Shown here piece by piece: positions 1 to 11,970 of a stretch of DNA of 64,000 bases. The translations under genes were made by a program, and so were the position numbers. Each line of letters opens with the position of its first letter. Position 1 is the stretch's first letter. The notes under the pieces were generated by a model. That model searched no databases, was not told where the DNA came from, and was given only the letters and a program-made list of their open reading frames with translations. The DNA is taken from the NCBI GenBank assembly GCA_947623455.1, contig OX392533.1, forward strand, positions 31,680,229 through 31,744,228, in the 5' to 3' direction. Origin of the DNA: Mimachlamys varia (taxonomy: Eukaryota; Mollusca; Bivalvia; Pectinida; Pectinidae).

Positions 1-265
1 TGCAGGTTGAGAGAAACGCGTTCTTAATTGGAAGACCAAGTATCCAGCATAAATTCGTCATTTGCATATTCCAATGTACATGTGTATCTTTTTTGTTTAA
101 AAAGTATACATCCAAGTGAGGAATATTCAAAATTAATTAAAGAAATCACGCTGATTGGAAGAACAAGTATCCAGTATAAATTCGCCATTTGCATATTCCA
201 ATGTACATGTGTATCTTTTTTGTTTAAAAAGTATACATCCAAGTGAGGAATATACAAAATTAAAA
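1..265. repeat. Tandem duplication of a ~127-bp unit
   Basis: Two near-identical units follow each other. The landmark ATTGGAAGAmCAAGTATCCAG occurs at about 27 and 154, and both units carry the same stretch ending TATACATCCAAGTGAGGAATAT. A third unit is cut short after about 265. The window probably enters the array part-way. Short ORFs on both strands here only reflect the duplicated sequence. Confidence 0.85.
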
Positions 266-266
266 A

Positions 267-701
267 ATGAAATCACGCAGATGCATATTTAAAATGAATC
301 CACTCACCGGAGGATGTTTGACGTACTACTCGAGTATGGCGCCTGACTTTCAAGGCATTTGCGCTCACCAAACACAATGCAAGTACTACCAGGACCCTCA
401 TGGCGATCGCTTGGTGTCTCTACGATTGCTGAGAGCGGACTCGACGTATCCTCGCTTTTATCATTGGCCTTGTCCTGATAACGGTCAATGCTGTGACGTA
501 CTTAAACGGACAATCTCTAACATGGTATCATTCCAGATACAACACTGTCGGTATGCATTTACTAAATGGATCGAGGTAAACAGTCAAAACACCCGTCAAA
601 CACGGCGCGGGATGGATGTCACTGACGTAAGCGGGCTGGTAAAAAAAAGCTTGGGAAGCTTAATACAGCTGAAATGTACTGCCAATCGAGCACTTGTATG
701 A
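267..701 (+). CDS. Unassigned 144-codon ORF followed by a poly(A) signal
   Basis: This ORF begins inside the end of the tandem duplication and stops with TGA at about 699-701. The base composition is less AT-rich than the flanks, and the protein contains about eight cysteines spread through its first two thirds. I see no signal peptide, membrane segment or familiar domain. A canonical AATAAA lies at 727-732, 26 bases after the stop, which supports a real 3' end. It could be a single-exon gene, the last exon of a gene starting upstream of the window (the initial Met would then be internal), or a transposon relic. The product is unknown. Confidence 0.35.
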   Translation: MKSRRCIFKMNPLTGGCLTYYSSMAPDFQGICAHQTQCKYYQDPHGDRLVSLRLLRADSTYPRFYHWPCPDNGQCCDVLKRTISNMVSFQIQHCRYAFTKWIEVNSQNTRQTRRGMDVTDVSGLVKKSLGSLIQLKCTANRALV

Positions 702-726
702 CAACCTGTTATGTAGATGTTTTTTC

Positions 727-732
727 AATAAA
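727..732 (+). promoter_or_regulatory. Candidate polyadenylation signal AATAAA
   Basis: A canonical AATAAA hexamer lies 26 bases downstream of the stop codon of the 267-701 ORF. Such hexamers also occur by chance in AT-rich DNA, so it is only supportive. Confidence 0.35.
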
Positions 733-1510
733 CATTCATATAAAATGTATTTTGTCGAAAAACACGGAAACCGACTAAGAGTGAGCACAACCTACAGTTT
801 CCGTTGTTGACAAGAGATTGCAATAAGCTTATGCTATCGTGATATTTTGTTGATGGGTGGTACGCTGTTTTGTCAAACAACGAAATATGTAGCTGAAATT
901 AATATCTATTTGATTGCACTTCATATCAAGTTTGTGACTTTCGGGCGCTATAAATGACAACAAAAAACGACAAGATTATCTCTTAATACACAAAGGTTAT
1001 TCCGGGTGTTTGGTGGGATTTATTTCCTTCTCAGTTGATACTATTTATAGAGGTTAAACAACTATCGTGTTTCTATTATTTACATTAGATAATATATATA
1101 TTTGTTTATAGGAAACCGATTTTAAAGGCTCTAAAGTTGACGCAATAGCGTTAGCCAGATAACACAACACAAATTTACTTTAAGTTAAAGAACTGTTTCT
1201 ACCACAATTTCCGTGGAAACATGTAATTGAAATGGTGTTGCAAAATGTATAAAGCTGTACGCCAAATATTTTATATCGATTCCAAGAACTATTCTATTAT
1301 TTAATATTTCTATAATGTGATAATGTGACCGGGCGAGATGTTTTTTCTGGATGTTTTCTGTATGGTGTTGTATTGATATAGCACTATATGGTCGGCATCA
1401 GATCAAGGAGTTACAAGGAGGCAAGTACGCCAGCATACTCAAGCATGTCAAGCATATATACACACTTGTATGCACAAACAACTCATCACGGTACGTTCTT
1501 AAATGACCTA
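733..1510. other. AT-rich noncoding stretch
   Basis: No long ORF, RNA gene or clear repeat was recognised here. Confidence 0.5.
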
Positions 1511-1514
1511 AGCT

Positions 1515-1612
1515 TGTATCGTTTATGATACGAGGTGGTAGACCCCCCCTGCTGGTGGATATTTTAGTCCCCGAGGTTTGCTGGAGCCTCCGTAGCCACA
1601 GTTATCTCATTC
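1515..1612 (-). repeat. Dispersed repeat, copy 1 (inverted relative to 53570-53650)
   Basis: Read on the - strand this segment runs ATGAGATAACTGTGGCTACG, then a CCAGCAAACCTCGGGGACTAAAAT-like stretch. The same order of words occurs on the + strand at about 53573-53645. It is a short interspersed repeat of unknown class. Confidence 0.6.
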
Positions 1613-2369
1613 TAAATTCATTTATTAAAGGAGTTTTACGCACCTAGCCAATCTGCGTTTACATTAGTTAGAAAATTTCGATTCCCACCTTTTGGCCCTT
1701 AGCTACACTGACGAGTCTTAAAAGGACGAAAATGCTGTATGACATCCATTTTATCGGCATACTGTATCTATTACTACATTTAAAAGATGCAGCATGTGTG
1801 AGTGTGTTACGTCATCTTACAAGGGGCAATTACAGAATATACCCCTATTTCTAGCAACCATGCGCTTTCGCTTACAAGGAGGCAAGTACACAAAAATACC
1901 TGGTCTTATATTTGTTGTTTTCAATAAACCTCTTTATCATGAGAAGGAACTGTATTGTGGGTAGTTTTCCTTTGCCCATTATCAATACAAAAGTGTCGCC
2001 GTCCATCAATTCGCCATTTTCGAGATACAACTTTCCGAAATAAATGTCATGAGATTTGGCAGTCACGTGGCACATTACGTGGGCACGTATACTTCTGTTG
2101 TAATGGTTAAATTATCTACATGATAAGTGTTTGGTGGTGTTTGCAGTCAAAGTATCTAGTAAATTGATAACTGTTTGCAAACGCAATTACATTGATTGAT
2201 TGGGCCTGCTTGATAACCAAGGTGAACCTGCTTACACAATGACCGAGTTTTCGAAAGACGAAATACCTTATAACCATGTTTCATTATTACAATTTGTCAA
2301 TATACCGTTTTTTTAGTAGGACGCTGACCTACCTCGTCTTTATTAGACACTGAAACTAAACAATGATTC
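1613..2369. other. Noncoding stretch
   Basis: Nothing identifiable: only short chance ORFs and AT-rich sequence. Confidence 0.5.
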
Positions 2370-3545
2370 TTATAAACAACGTTTTATCGCTGGCTCTGAT
2401 AATTGCTTAACCAAGCCTTATCAAAACTTTTTACTTCCAACAGTAGAACCATTAAAGCAGGGCTTCATTCTTATTGTGACACTGTATGCTCAAGAGTTTG
2501 AATTAATGGGATGTCGATTTTCAAAAAAACTCGATCTTCTGATCAATCTTCAGCATCCCTTCATGAAAAGGTTTTTTTCGATTAAAACATATCAGTTTTT
2601 CACCCTCTATACTACCGTACCTCATACAAAACTAAAAGAACGTATTCGATATCTCGTTATGAGAGCTTTCTTTTCCAAGAAAGACGGCCGGCGATACAAA
2701 CTCATGGTAATGAGCTATCTCGGAACATACTTTGTGACAACACAACAAAAGCTAAGATGAAATATACTGAAGAAGATATAGTACGAAAGATGGAATTCCT
2801 GGTTACCAATATTTTTCTTGAATTTGAAGGAAAAGTTTTCCATGGGAACAAACTGTATTCCACTCTTAGCTAACTTGTTTTTGTTTTCATGCAAGGCTTA
2901 TTTGTGAAAGAGTTAATCAGAAAAGGTAACAAAACCCTTGCAAGATCCTTTAAACCACTTTAAGATGTATCGACAATGTGTTGTCTATGAACATCAAAAC
3001 GTTTGCTGACCACGTCAATCGGATAACCCCTTCTGAACTTGAAATTGAGGACACAACAGACTCTCCTGCGTCAGCTGCTTACCTCGATATCTACCTAACA
3101 TATCTGATTCTCTTAGAGAACCTATGGTGTTTTTATGTCGCACTTGATTCGTTATTCTAGGGTTAGCTCTAAATATCGAGATTTTCGCAATCGATATCGA
3201 CTGCTGACAAACAAACTTATTTCATGTACATAGGAATTTGAGAGATGCAGGTTGATGAGATTTACGATCAAGTTTTATGGTCGTCATCTTTGTCTTATTG
3301 AGAAACATCTTGAATCCTTTTTGTGATATGAAGATGGACGATTTTGAGTATGATATTTAGTGTGCTTACCTGTGATTGAGAGTAATGGTGCTATTCTCAC
3401 TTTGAGGATGTCACGTTTACTTGTATGTGACCAAGATTTACATCATGGTTGTCGTCGATGAAGCAGACGACTTTACTATCTTGTACTTTTACAATGGTCT
3501 CTTCATGTAAATATCTTGCCCCTAGTTCAATCGATTTTAAATAAG
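2370..3545 (+). pseudogene. Decayed reverse-transcriptase retroelement (Penelope-like type), copy 1
   Basis: Broken reading frames together spell a known class of invertebrate reverse transcriptase. Around 2395-2480 there is a degraded STKPLSKLLT-like start. At about 2590-2760 comes FFTLYTTVPHTKLKERIRYL followed by AFFSKKDGRRYK. At about 2890-3000 comes LFVKELIRKGNKTLARSF and then YIDNVLSMN, the position of the catalytic YxDD box, with one Asp replaced by Asn. Next are PSELEIEDTTDS and SAAYLDIYL at about 3030-3095. Near 3250-3310 an FYGRHLCLIEKHLESF-like end is visible. The 3' tail at 3380-3545 contains the GTCGTCGATGAAGCAGA word shared by all copies in this window. Several frameshifts and stops make it non-functional. 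Assignment to Penelope-like elements rests on motif resemblance. Confidence 0.75.
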
Positions 3546-3637
3546 TATTATGGTTTTGTTGACGCTTCTCTATTTTTTTTTAACGTCGCCAAAACAGGGC
3601 AAAAATGACTGAAATTTAAGGGGTGCTTTAAAGATGA

Positions 3638-3735
3638 CGTTACACACACATATGCTGCACTTTTTAAATTTAGTAATAGATACAGTATGCCGAAAAAATG
3701 AATTAAACTTTATCACGTGACATGCGTATCCAAAA
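3638..3735. repeat. Dispersed repeat with short CA tract, copy 1
   Basis: A short ACACACA tract is followed by CTTTTTAAATTTAGTAATAG and an ATACAGTATGCCG word. The same arrangement recurs at about 53229-53345 and 53662-53740, so this is an interspersed repeat associated with CA microsatellites. Confidence 0.65.
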
Positions 3736-4082
3736 CCTTTGACGGATCCGGAGAGAAAAAGTATATAGGAGACTGCGTATACAATGACGTCATAATGATT
3801 TCTTATCTCCATATGCAATGTGTTGTGACGTATTCCCTTTGATATGCGTACAGTGATAAAACTAACAATCATTTTTTAATTACCAAGAATCTGAAGGTGA
3901 CCTGTTTATGAAACGTGGTTTGGGGTATTTAGTAGCAGGTGTGTGCAGTAACGTAACTTGGGCCAGTTGTCAGTTGTCTAGGACAGTCAGAATGAGGTGT
4001 CTCTTAGAGGAAACGAAAGATAAAGTGTATGTAATTCTTGTGGGACAGCAGGTGTCATTTGTCTACAGTACGAACTGTAGTT

Positions 4083-6212
4083 ATGATATCGTCAGTTATT
4101 CATTTAAGTTTGATACAGTCAGTTATGAGGTATAGTGACATTGTCGGTTATTAAATGAAGAGTGGCATTTTCAGTAATAAAGTGTAGAGTGATATTGTCA
4201 GTAATTAAGTGTAGCGTGATATTGTCAGTAATTAAGTGTAGAGTGTTATTGTCAGTAATTAGGTGTATAGTGATATTGTCAGTGATCAAATGAAGAGTGA
4301 TATTGTCAGTAATTAAAAGTAGAGTGATATTGTCAGTAATTAAGTGTAGAGAGATATCGTCAGTAATTCAATTTGGATGATATTATCAGTAATTAAGTGT
4401 AGAGTGATACTGTCAGTAATTAAGTGTATAGTGATATTATCAGCAATTAAGTGTAGCGTGATATCGTCAGTAATTAAGTGTAGAGTGATATTGTCAGTAA
4501 TTTAGTGTAGAGTGATGTTGTCAGTAATTTAGTGTAGATTGAGATTGTCAGTAATTAAGTGTACAGTGATATTGTCAGTAATTTAGTGTAGAGTGATATT
4601 GTCAGCAATTAAGTGTCGAGTGATATTGTCAGTAATTAAGTGTAGAGTAATATTGTCAGCAATTAACTGTAGAGTGATTTTGTCAGTAATTAAATGTAGA
4701 GTGATATTGTCAGCAATTAAGTGTCGAGTGATATTGTCAGTAATTAAGTGTAGAGTAATATTGTCAGCAATTAACTGTAGATTGATTTTGTCAGTAATTA
4801 AATGTAGAGTGATATTGTCAGTAATTAAGTGTAAAGTAATATTGTCAGCAATTAACTGTAGAGTGATTTTGTCAGTAATTAAATGTAGAGTGATATTGTC
4901 AGCAATTAAGTGTCGAGTGATATTGTCAGTAATTAAGTGTAGAGTAATATTGTCAGCAATTAACTGTAGATTGATTTTGTCAGTAATTAAATGTAGAGTG
5001 ATATTGTCAGTAATTAAGTGTAAAGTAATATTGTCAGCAATTAAGTGTAGAGTGATTTTGTCAGTAATTAAATGTAGAGTGATATTGTCAGCAATTAAGT
5101 GTCGAGTGATATTGTCAGTAATTAAGTGTAGAGTAATATTGTCAGCAATTAACTGTAGATTGATTTTGTCAGTAATTAAATGTAAAGTGAGATTGTCAGC
5201 AATTACGTGAAGAGTGATACTGTCAGTTATTTCAGTGTAATGTGATATTGTCAGTAATTAAGTGTAGAGTGATCTTGTCAGTTATTTCAGTGTAATGTGA
5301 TATTGTCAGTAATTAAGAGTAAAGTGAGATTGTCAGCAATTGCGTGAAGAGTGATATTGTCAGTTATTTCAGTGAAGAGTGATATTGTCAGTAATTAAGT
5401 GTAAAGTGAGATTGTCAGCAATTAAGTGTAGAGTGATATTGTTAGTTATTTCAGTGTAAAGTAATATTGTCAGCAATTACCTGTAGAGTGATTTTGTCAG
5501 TAATTAAATGTAAAGTGAGATTGTCAGCAATTACGTGAAGAGTGATACTGTCAGTTATTTCAGTGTAATGTGATATTGTCAGTAATTAAGTGTAGAGTGA
5601 TACTGTCAGTTATTTCAGTGTAATGTGATATTGTCAGCAATTACGTGAAGAGTGATACTGTCAGTTATTTCAGTGTAATGTGATATTGTCAGTAATTAAG
5701 TGTAGAGTGATATTGTCAGTTATTTCAGTGTAATGTGATATTGTCAGTAATTAAGTGTAGAGTGATATTGTCAGTTATTAAGTGTAAAGTGATATTGTCA
5801 GTAATTAAGTGTAGAGTGATATTGTCAGTAACTAAGCGTAAAGTGATATTGTCAGTAATTAAGTGTAAAGTGGTATTGTCAGTAATGAAATGTAGAGTGA
5901 TATTGTCAGTAATTAAGTGTAGAGTGATATCATCAGTAATTAAATGTAGAGTGATATTGTCAGTGATTAAGTTTGAAGTGATATTGTCAGTGATTAAGTG
6001 TAGAGTGATATTGTCAGTGATTAAGTTTGAAGTGATATTGTCAATAATTATTAAGTGTAGAGTGATATTGTCAGTAATTAAGTGTAGAGTGATATTATCA
6101 ATAATTATTAAGTGTAGAGTGATATTGTCAGTAATTAAGTGTAGAGTGATATTGTCAGTGATTAAGTGTAGAGTGATATCGTCGGGAATTAAGTGTAGAG
6201 TGATGTTAAGTG
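4083..6212. repeat. 27-bp satellite array with higher-order structure
   Basis: About 2.1 kb is built of a 27-bp unit of the form AGTGATATTGTCAGTAATTA + AGTGTAG, roughly 75 copies. Because the unit length is a multiple of three and lacks stops in some frames, long ORFs appear on both strands (for example 4593-5210 +, 5735-6280 +, 5725-6258 -); these encode a nine-residue repeat and are not credible genes. Between about 4700 and 5190 the variant carrying TGTCGAG recurs at 4722, 4911 and 5100, exactly 189 bp (7 units) apart, giving a higher-order repeat. From about 5210 to 5720 a different alternation with GTTATTTCAGTGTAATG units predominates. Confidence 0.95.
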
Positions 6213-6305
6213 TAGGACGACACTTGGTAACTGCTTCACAGCTTCGAGCCCGTAACAAAATAAAATGTCAGCCACTTTAACCACTAGGCCCCTGTGGCCC
6301 TCGTC
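6213..6305 (-). repeat. Probable tRNA-derived SINE head remnant
   Basis: On the - strand the segment reads GGGGCCTAGTGGTTAAAGTG, which resembles a Pol III box A. About 30 bases later comes CGGGCTCGAAGCTGTGA, a degenerate box B. It abuts the end of the 27-bp satellite directly. The tRNA fold is not intact, so this is a SINE fragment rather than a gene. Confidence 0.45.
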
Positions 6306-7190
6306 TGCAATAAGTTAAATAAGATCCAATTATGTGTTTTACGACCCGTCCGAATGATAAGGAATGATGAGTGTTCCTTGTGACAAAAGTTATCGTGAGT
6401 CCTTGGTGTGTACAATTGTAGTAATCCTCAGCTGTTTAGGTAAAGAACGGGGCTCAGTTTCTGTTACTAGGGTAGTAGGTGACATGTGTCCGCCATGCGT
6501 AAAGATAGGTGGTCAGGGACATACAGTCGGCAGGTGCGTACGTAGCTATCACTTTCACCTTCCTGCCAAATGCAGCATATCGTTTCCAGATATAGATTGT
6601 TCGTGAGAAAGGACAGGTGCGTCAGTACTATAGAAATATCTCAGTAGATCGGCGTCTGTCAAGGAAAGCGTGGGTGTTCGTGTGCACGCACCTGTATGTG
6701 TTACTCCACGTGTTGAGTTTGACATATGTGTGAGTACATATGTACATGCAAATATGATGTCACGATATGTTTTATTTTGACGTCTTACTGACGCGCTATT
6801 AGGGCACTCGCAAGGCCACATTATCAGCACATCCGTCGTAGTTTGTACATGTATTAGATACGGCGAGAAAAGCGTGTACATGTAATAATATGCATGGCTG
6901 TTTCGTACATGAAGTCGTTGACTAGTCGACACATGAAGAGTCCGTAATAACAGTTTCACCTATTGCACTAATTAATGTGGAATGATTTATCCTAATTGCA
7001 TAGGGAAAAACGAGTCAACCTAAAAGAGGACATCTAAATATTGTGCTGCAATTGTTCCAAAAGTTTAAACTGAAAACAGGAGAATATAATAAATCAAGGT
7101 TTTACCGTATAAGGTAATGTAAAGTTATATGCGAAGCTTGCATTTATTGGAATTTTCTGAATGCTGAATTATTTAAGCATAGTTCATGAC
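6306..7190. other. Noncoding stretch
   Basis: No gene, RNA or repeat could be supported; the ORFs on both strands overlap one another and have no recognisable content. Confidence 0.5.
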
Positions 7191-7191
7191 G

Positions 7192-7302
7192 TTCGGTTTT
7201 GGTTTTATTTTATTTTACGTCCTATTAACATCTGAGACTATTCAAGGACGGCCTGGACGGTTGTATGCAGTGTGAGTGTATGAGGTTGAGTGCGTGTGCA
7301 TT
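7192..7302 (-). repeat. SINE tail fragment
   Basis: The + strand shows GGTTTTATTTTATTTTACGT, then CCTATTAACATCTGAGACTA and CAAGGACGGCC. This is the reverse-complemented 3' tail of the SINE seen more completely at 42229-42522. The tRNA head is missing. Confidence 0.65.
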
Positions 7303-7924
7303 GGCGCCACTTTTGCCGATTTAATTATAGAACTATCACACAGAACTTTACTACCAAAGATATTTTTCATGGGGTAAGAAAACATAAAACTAATAGCAAA
7401 CCAAACTCCACACATCAAATTGACCATCTTACTGTGGTTGTGGATGAAATGCCATTTCTATTAGTACATTAGCTATAATATTCGGATTGGTTTGGTTTTG
7501 CTAAGATAACTCAGGACGTGCGTCCATGTAAGCAATACACTGGTATGTTGGTGTACTTGTTTCACTGAAAACGACTTCTATAGAAGGCAGGTTAAGAGCG
7601 CAAAAATATAAACGCAAGAAAGGCAGACGCCATGAAAGTCATATATACATACAGGTTAAGATAACCCCGTGAATTAAAGCTTTGGAATTTTGATTAACAA
7701 TTGCAGATACAAATTTACCAAGGAAAGCCTTAATTAAAACACTAGCTCCAAAAGGCCCACTTTAGGCATACAAAATGAAATGTTAGAAACAGAGGCTGAA
7801 AATAATTGAAAAAATCCTTCATTAAATGAAAAAATGAAATTATCTTTACAAACTGATACAGATGCAAATACCTATTTATTAGATACATACGTATTATATC
7901 TGTTAGTACCACTGATAGCACAAA
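7303..7924. other. AT-rich noncoding stretch
   Basis: Nothing recognisable was found between the SINE fragment and the repeat array at 7925. Confidence 0.5.
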
Positions 7925-8285
7925 CCAGGTTGTAAACAAGAGATCTGTTCCTCCTTCTTGTAAACAAAAGATCCGAGAGGGACCTTGCATCCAACCTTCG
8001 TTGTAAAGAGAGATATCAAGTGGATCTCGCCTCCCACCTTCGTTTTAAAGAAGAGATCTCAAGGGGATCCTGCCCCCGACTTCGATATAAACAAGATCTA
8101 AAGAACCGAGAGGGACCCACCTTCGTTGAAAAAAAGATCTCGCAAGCCCCCCCCCCCCCCCCCCCCCCCGCAACTTCGATGTAAAGAAGAGATCTCAAGG
8201 GGATCTTGCCCTCCGACTTCGATATAAAGAAGGGATTTGAAAGAGATCTTGCCTCCCACCATTGTTGTAAACAAGGTTATCAATA
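7925..8285. repeat. Short tandem array (~45-bp unit) with a 23-C run
   Basis: Units of the type ACTTCGATATAAAGAAGAGATCTCAAGG... recur about eight times with substitutions (GTTGTAAA, GATATAAA, GATGTAAA variants). Position 8147-8169 is an uninterrupted run of 23 cytosines. The glycine-rich ORFs on the - strand come from this run and are not genes. Confidence 0.85.
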
Positions 8286-8709
8286 GGTTCATTGTAGTTC
8301 TGTGTCATTTTGGGTTTTCTTCTGATCACTATCTTAATAAAACTTGTATATGACATTTAAGAAAGCTCTGTGACGTAATTCTCGAGTAATACTGATAACA
8401 AGACATGGTGATAACAAGTCATGTTTAAGGACAACCAACGGACAGACTGATTCAAGATCAGGAGCCACACGCGAGTTGACTTGTCCTCCACACTGGGTCG
8501 GTCATCGTTGATCAGAAAGGTCAACTTGTTGACCGACTAACTACAGTTCAATGGGATACCCGAACCCGAGTTGAAAGGGAGGTTGAAACGAAGCAGAGCT
8601 GGTCTGGGTCAGTCGTCGACACAAGATATCTACATTGGTTGAATTTCCATTTAGTATTCGTGTCCGTTATGGATGGGATATAAAAATTATGTTGTAAGAA
8701 AAAAAATAA

Positions 8710-8790
8710 AGTTCGTTGAGAGTTCGGGTGGTCCCGGGTTCGAAACTCGGCATAGTCGTGTACTTTTCCTTTTCTGTTTACATTGATTTT
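8710..8790 (+). repeat. Truncated tRNA-derived SINE
   Basis: A box B-like CCCGGGTTCGAAACTCGG is followed by a GTGTACTTTTCCTTTTCTG tail. The same order (box B, then a TTTTCCTCTCC-like tail) is seen in the fuller copy at 14286-14400. Box A is not recognisable. Confidence 0.55.
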
Positions 8791-9455
8791 GTACATGAAA
8801 ATGAGACAATAAAATTGTTTTTATAGCTATCTTTACGACACATTACAATAAAACAATACGTTGATGGTGTTATTTTAAAAAACAACATGTGTTCGTCATC
8901 CTAGGTAAGGGTTTAGTTATGTTCGTTTTAACACAATATATGGGTGTTATCCAACTCCGAGGGTATCAATTAATTATTACAAAAGCTATCAATTAATTAT
9001 TATTACTGTGTTATATTTTAAACTCTTGACGCTATTTGATTGACTTACACGGTGAACTTTGACCGCAATTTCTTTATTATGTCACGTGCTGATTTGTAAA
9101 CGTCATCATTTGGCGGAAACACACAGTCTGCGGTTTATTTGATTTAATGAAATATTGCATAGTTTCTGTATTCAAATGCTTCCATTCAGTATATTTTTGC
9201 AATACACTTGTTGCCGAAAGAATAACTTTGGCTATGATATGATTTATTAAATAAAGCTATTTTAATACAATGCCATGTACTTATCATTAGGTACTGGATG
9301 TCCATACGAATCAAATTAACACACCAGCCTTGACCGCAAAACATGTATGTCATTGTGTGTTATAATCACATGTCACGTTACAACAGTAATGAATGCAAAA
9401 AATGTAATGTTTATATCGAAAGCCAAGGGTTACAATACGCTGCTCTCCTTTTCAC
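8791..9455. other. AT-rich noncoding stretch
   Basis: This stretch contains a short direct repeat of TATCAATTAATTATTA near 8966-9003 and nothing else identifiable. Confidence 0.5.
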
Positions 9456-9535
9456 TGTGAATATCACACGACTCGTGGTCGCAGGAAACTGAGTATGGTA
9501 TTTATTTCACTCGTTAGTTAATTTAAGTTTCACAT
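9456..9535 (+). repeat. Dispersed repeat related to the foldback at 45945-46085
   Basis: The words CACACGACTCGTGGT, TATTTCACTCGTTAGTTAAT and TTTAAG occur in the same order, reverse-complemented, at about 46015-46085. Confidence 0.5.
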
Positions 9536-10660
9536 GTTACAAATGACACACATTCAATTTTTAAAAAATACCAAATCCATGAAACACTTGTGTAACTTCT
9601 ACGGGTATATTATCAGTGATTTTAAATGTCATCAAGTAAAGGGCCTGTTTCCAAAATGGCCCCTTCTCTGATTCAAATTTCCTGTTGGTGGTGCATTGCC
9701 CATGCCGTTGTGGTCACAAATATATTAAGTATAAAGATTTAGGTCACTTGGTTTGTTTTTATGGCTCCTAAAAATTGTACCTTTCAGAAGCTGTCTAAGT
9801 GTTGATAAAATGTGCATGTCATGTTAAATATCAATGAAAATCTAATCAAATGATGGTCACCGTAAAGAATACATTCATGGCATGATTATGACTAAAAACC
9901 ATGTTTCCGTCGCGCCATTTGGCTGTTTTATGGAAGAAACAATATCAAAAATGCCATTTTCGATGATAACATTTTAGACACAAAAACTGTGTTTTTTAGA
10001 GAATACACCCTTTTATGGGCGTTGGATGCAAACCAATTTTTATCCTATTTAACAGTACGTAATATGCTATTGATGAGAGGAAAAATCATCAACATGTGGA
10101 ACATTTTCAAATCGTGGGTTGAATTAGCCTATGGTTGAATTGCCGATCTTCGACTTTCTTTAGATAATTAACAAAAACACGAGAGCATTATTTGCTCGGT
10201 ATGTTTAGAATATGTACAGAGATATGAAAAAAGTGAGAGAAACACTTTTTTATTAAAAAAATCCAAGATGGCTACTTCACAAGTCCCCGTGGTTGAAGAC
10301 ATTGGCTGACAAATAGACAGAACAACAAACAAAACGTGTTCCTTATGATTTTGGTTGGTTTTCGCATTTACGGGAGTGTTCATAGTTACGGGCGATTGTA
10401 TAATACCTATATTTATAAGTTTGGTTAGTCACATGGTGACGGGGATCTTTCATATCGAGCCCCAAACATACTTTCGACATATGCACTCCGTTGCCGCATG
10501 GAAAACTATTTCAAGTTTTGTCAGAATTTCTTGACCTGTGGTTGTAATGGTCGAGGGTTTTCCAGCGCCCTGTAATACCCAAGGTAGTACAAGATACTGG
10601 AGATGTGCGCACACATTCCCATCGTACTCTCTCCAACATGGCATTGGCAATAGTAGTCCT

Positions 10661-11970
10661 TTATTGGGGCTCATCATCGGGTGAAACTGTGAACCGTATC
10701 CAAACGCTATATTTCGTTAGGCTTTTGTGTCGAGAATGTATTTGACATCGGAGAAGGTCTGGGGAGTGCTGGTAAAGCCACACCTCATAGTCTCCGTCAT
10801 CAATTAAATGTTCGGCAATGTAACCAGGAGCCAGAGATATCTGATACGTTCCACATGTCATGGTTCTCAAATAATTGAGATGGAGACAGGGAAACAGTAC
10901 GGAAGATGCATCCATCTTGACGAACTCGGACCTTGCCCGTCTAGATAGATCCGGATCTGTCTTGACTCTCTGAGCTAAACCATTCGGTGTTGTCAAACGG
11001 ACCTTCATACGTTCAGCCATTAGCCTATCTTTGGCATCTCTCTCTGGAGATCTCTGGTAGATCAGTCCTCTAATACCATTCAGACAGGCTGTGACGGTTC
11101 GAAGGAAAGCCTCGATGACATTGATAAAGCTGTTAGACACCAATTGCGTTCGGAAGAACGTCCAGTGTTTCAGACGACCATGAGAGGATTCAACAATCCA
11201 CCTCGATTTGGTGATAACTCTGTCAAGATTTGCTTGGACGTCAGAATGTTGACTTTGACCGGGTTTCAGGTATGACGGCATGCTAGCATTGAGGCCAGAG
11301 GCTTCGAGAACTGGTAGGACATCTCTAAAACCTCGGTCAACGACAACATTGTCATCTGGTTGTAGCGAAGTAACTAGCTTGTCCATGACTTTTTTTGTAA
11401 TTGTAGCATCATTTTCGCTGCCAGTGAATGTGTCCAGAATGTAGCCATCTGGTAAGGCGATGCTCATGAATTTGAGATAGTTTCTCTTCTTCTGGCCACA
11501 GTAGGACATTCTCTGGAGCTTGTGGTTGGAGCTTTTCTGGATATAAATATAGGTGCCATCTTACATATGGCAGTGACTTTATCTGCAAAAAATGCTTCTG
11601 AAAAGACAGTATTGTGCCCGAGCAACTGTTCATTTGTCAAGTGAGCCGGACCTAGAAATTGTGGGCCTATCGATGTGTATAATGCCTGTACTATGGAGTG
11701 GAAAATTTTGGACACACTTGACTTGGAAATTCCAAAAAGAGAAGAACACTGACTCCAGGAAATGTCGGTTTTCAGTTTTACCCAGAACAGTAATAGAGCA
11801 TCGTGTGTAGTCTTTGTATATATACCAAATGAAAGATATTGGGAACAGAGCGAGTGGATTTCGAGGAACTGATCTTTGGACCAACCTGTCCAGGCCATGC
11901 ATGCTGAGTCATCAAGAGAAGAAAAGCTTATTGTAAACGCAGACTGGTTCTGTGAAAGAACGTGCGGCAC
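10661..11970 (-). pseudogene. Frameshifted DDE transposase (DDE_4 / PIF-Harbinger-like)
   Basis: Transcribed on the - strand. The N-terminal part (11970 down to about 11561) includes a helix-turn-helix-like segment, SWSQCSSLFGISKSSVSKIF. The frame breaks at about 11556-11567. In the other frame the protein continues DGTYIYIQKSSNHKLQRMSY, then GQKKRNYLKFM, LPDGYILDTFTGSENDA, VVVDRGFRD and RWIVESSHGRLKHW. DGTY, VVDRGFRD and the ESSHGR glutamate supply the expected DDE residues, so the catalytic set survives but is split by what looks like a single-base indel. No GTG or ATG start can be fixed. It is the transposase of the element bounded at 9638 and 13471. Confidence 0.8.

Noticed and set aside
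4593..6280. Long ORFs on both strands within 4593-6280 as repeat proteins
   Set aside because: They are a by-product of a 27-bp satellite whose length is a multiple of three; the peptide is a simple nine-residue repeat and opposite strands are open at once.
8016..8292. Glycine-rich protein on the - strand
   Set aside because: Comes from the poly-C run inside a tandem array, with frames overlapping each other.
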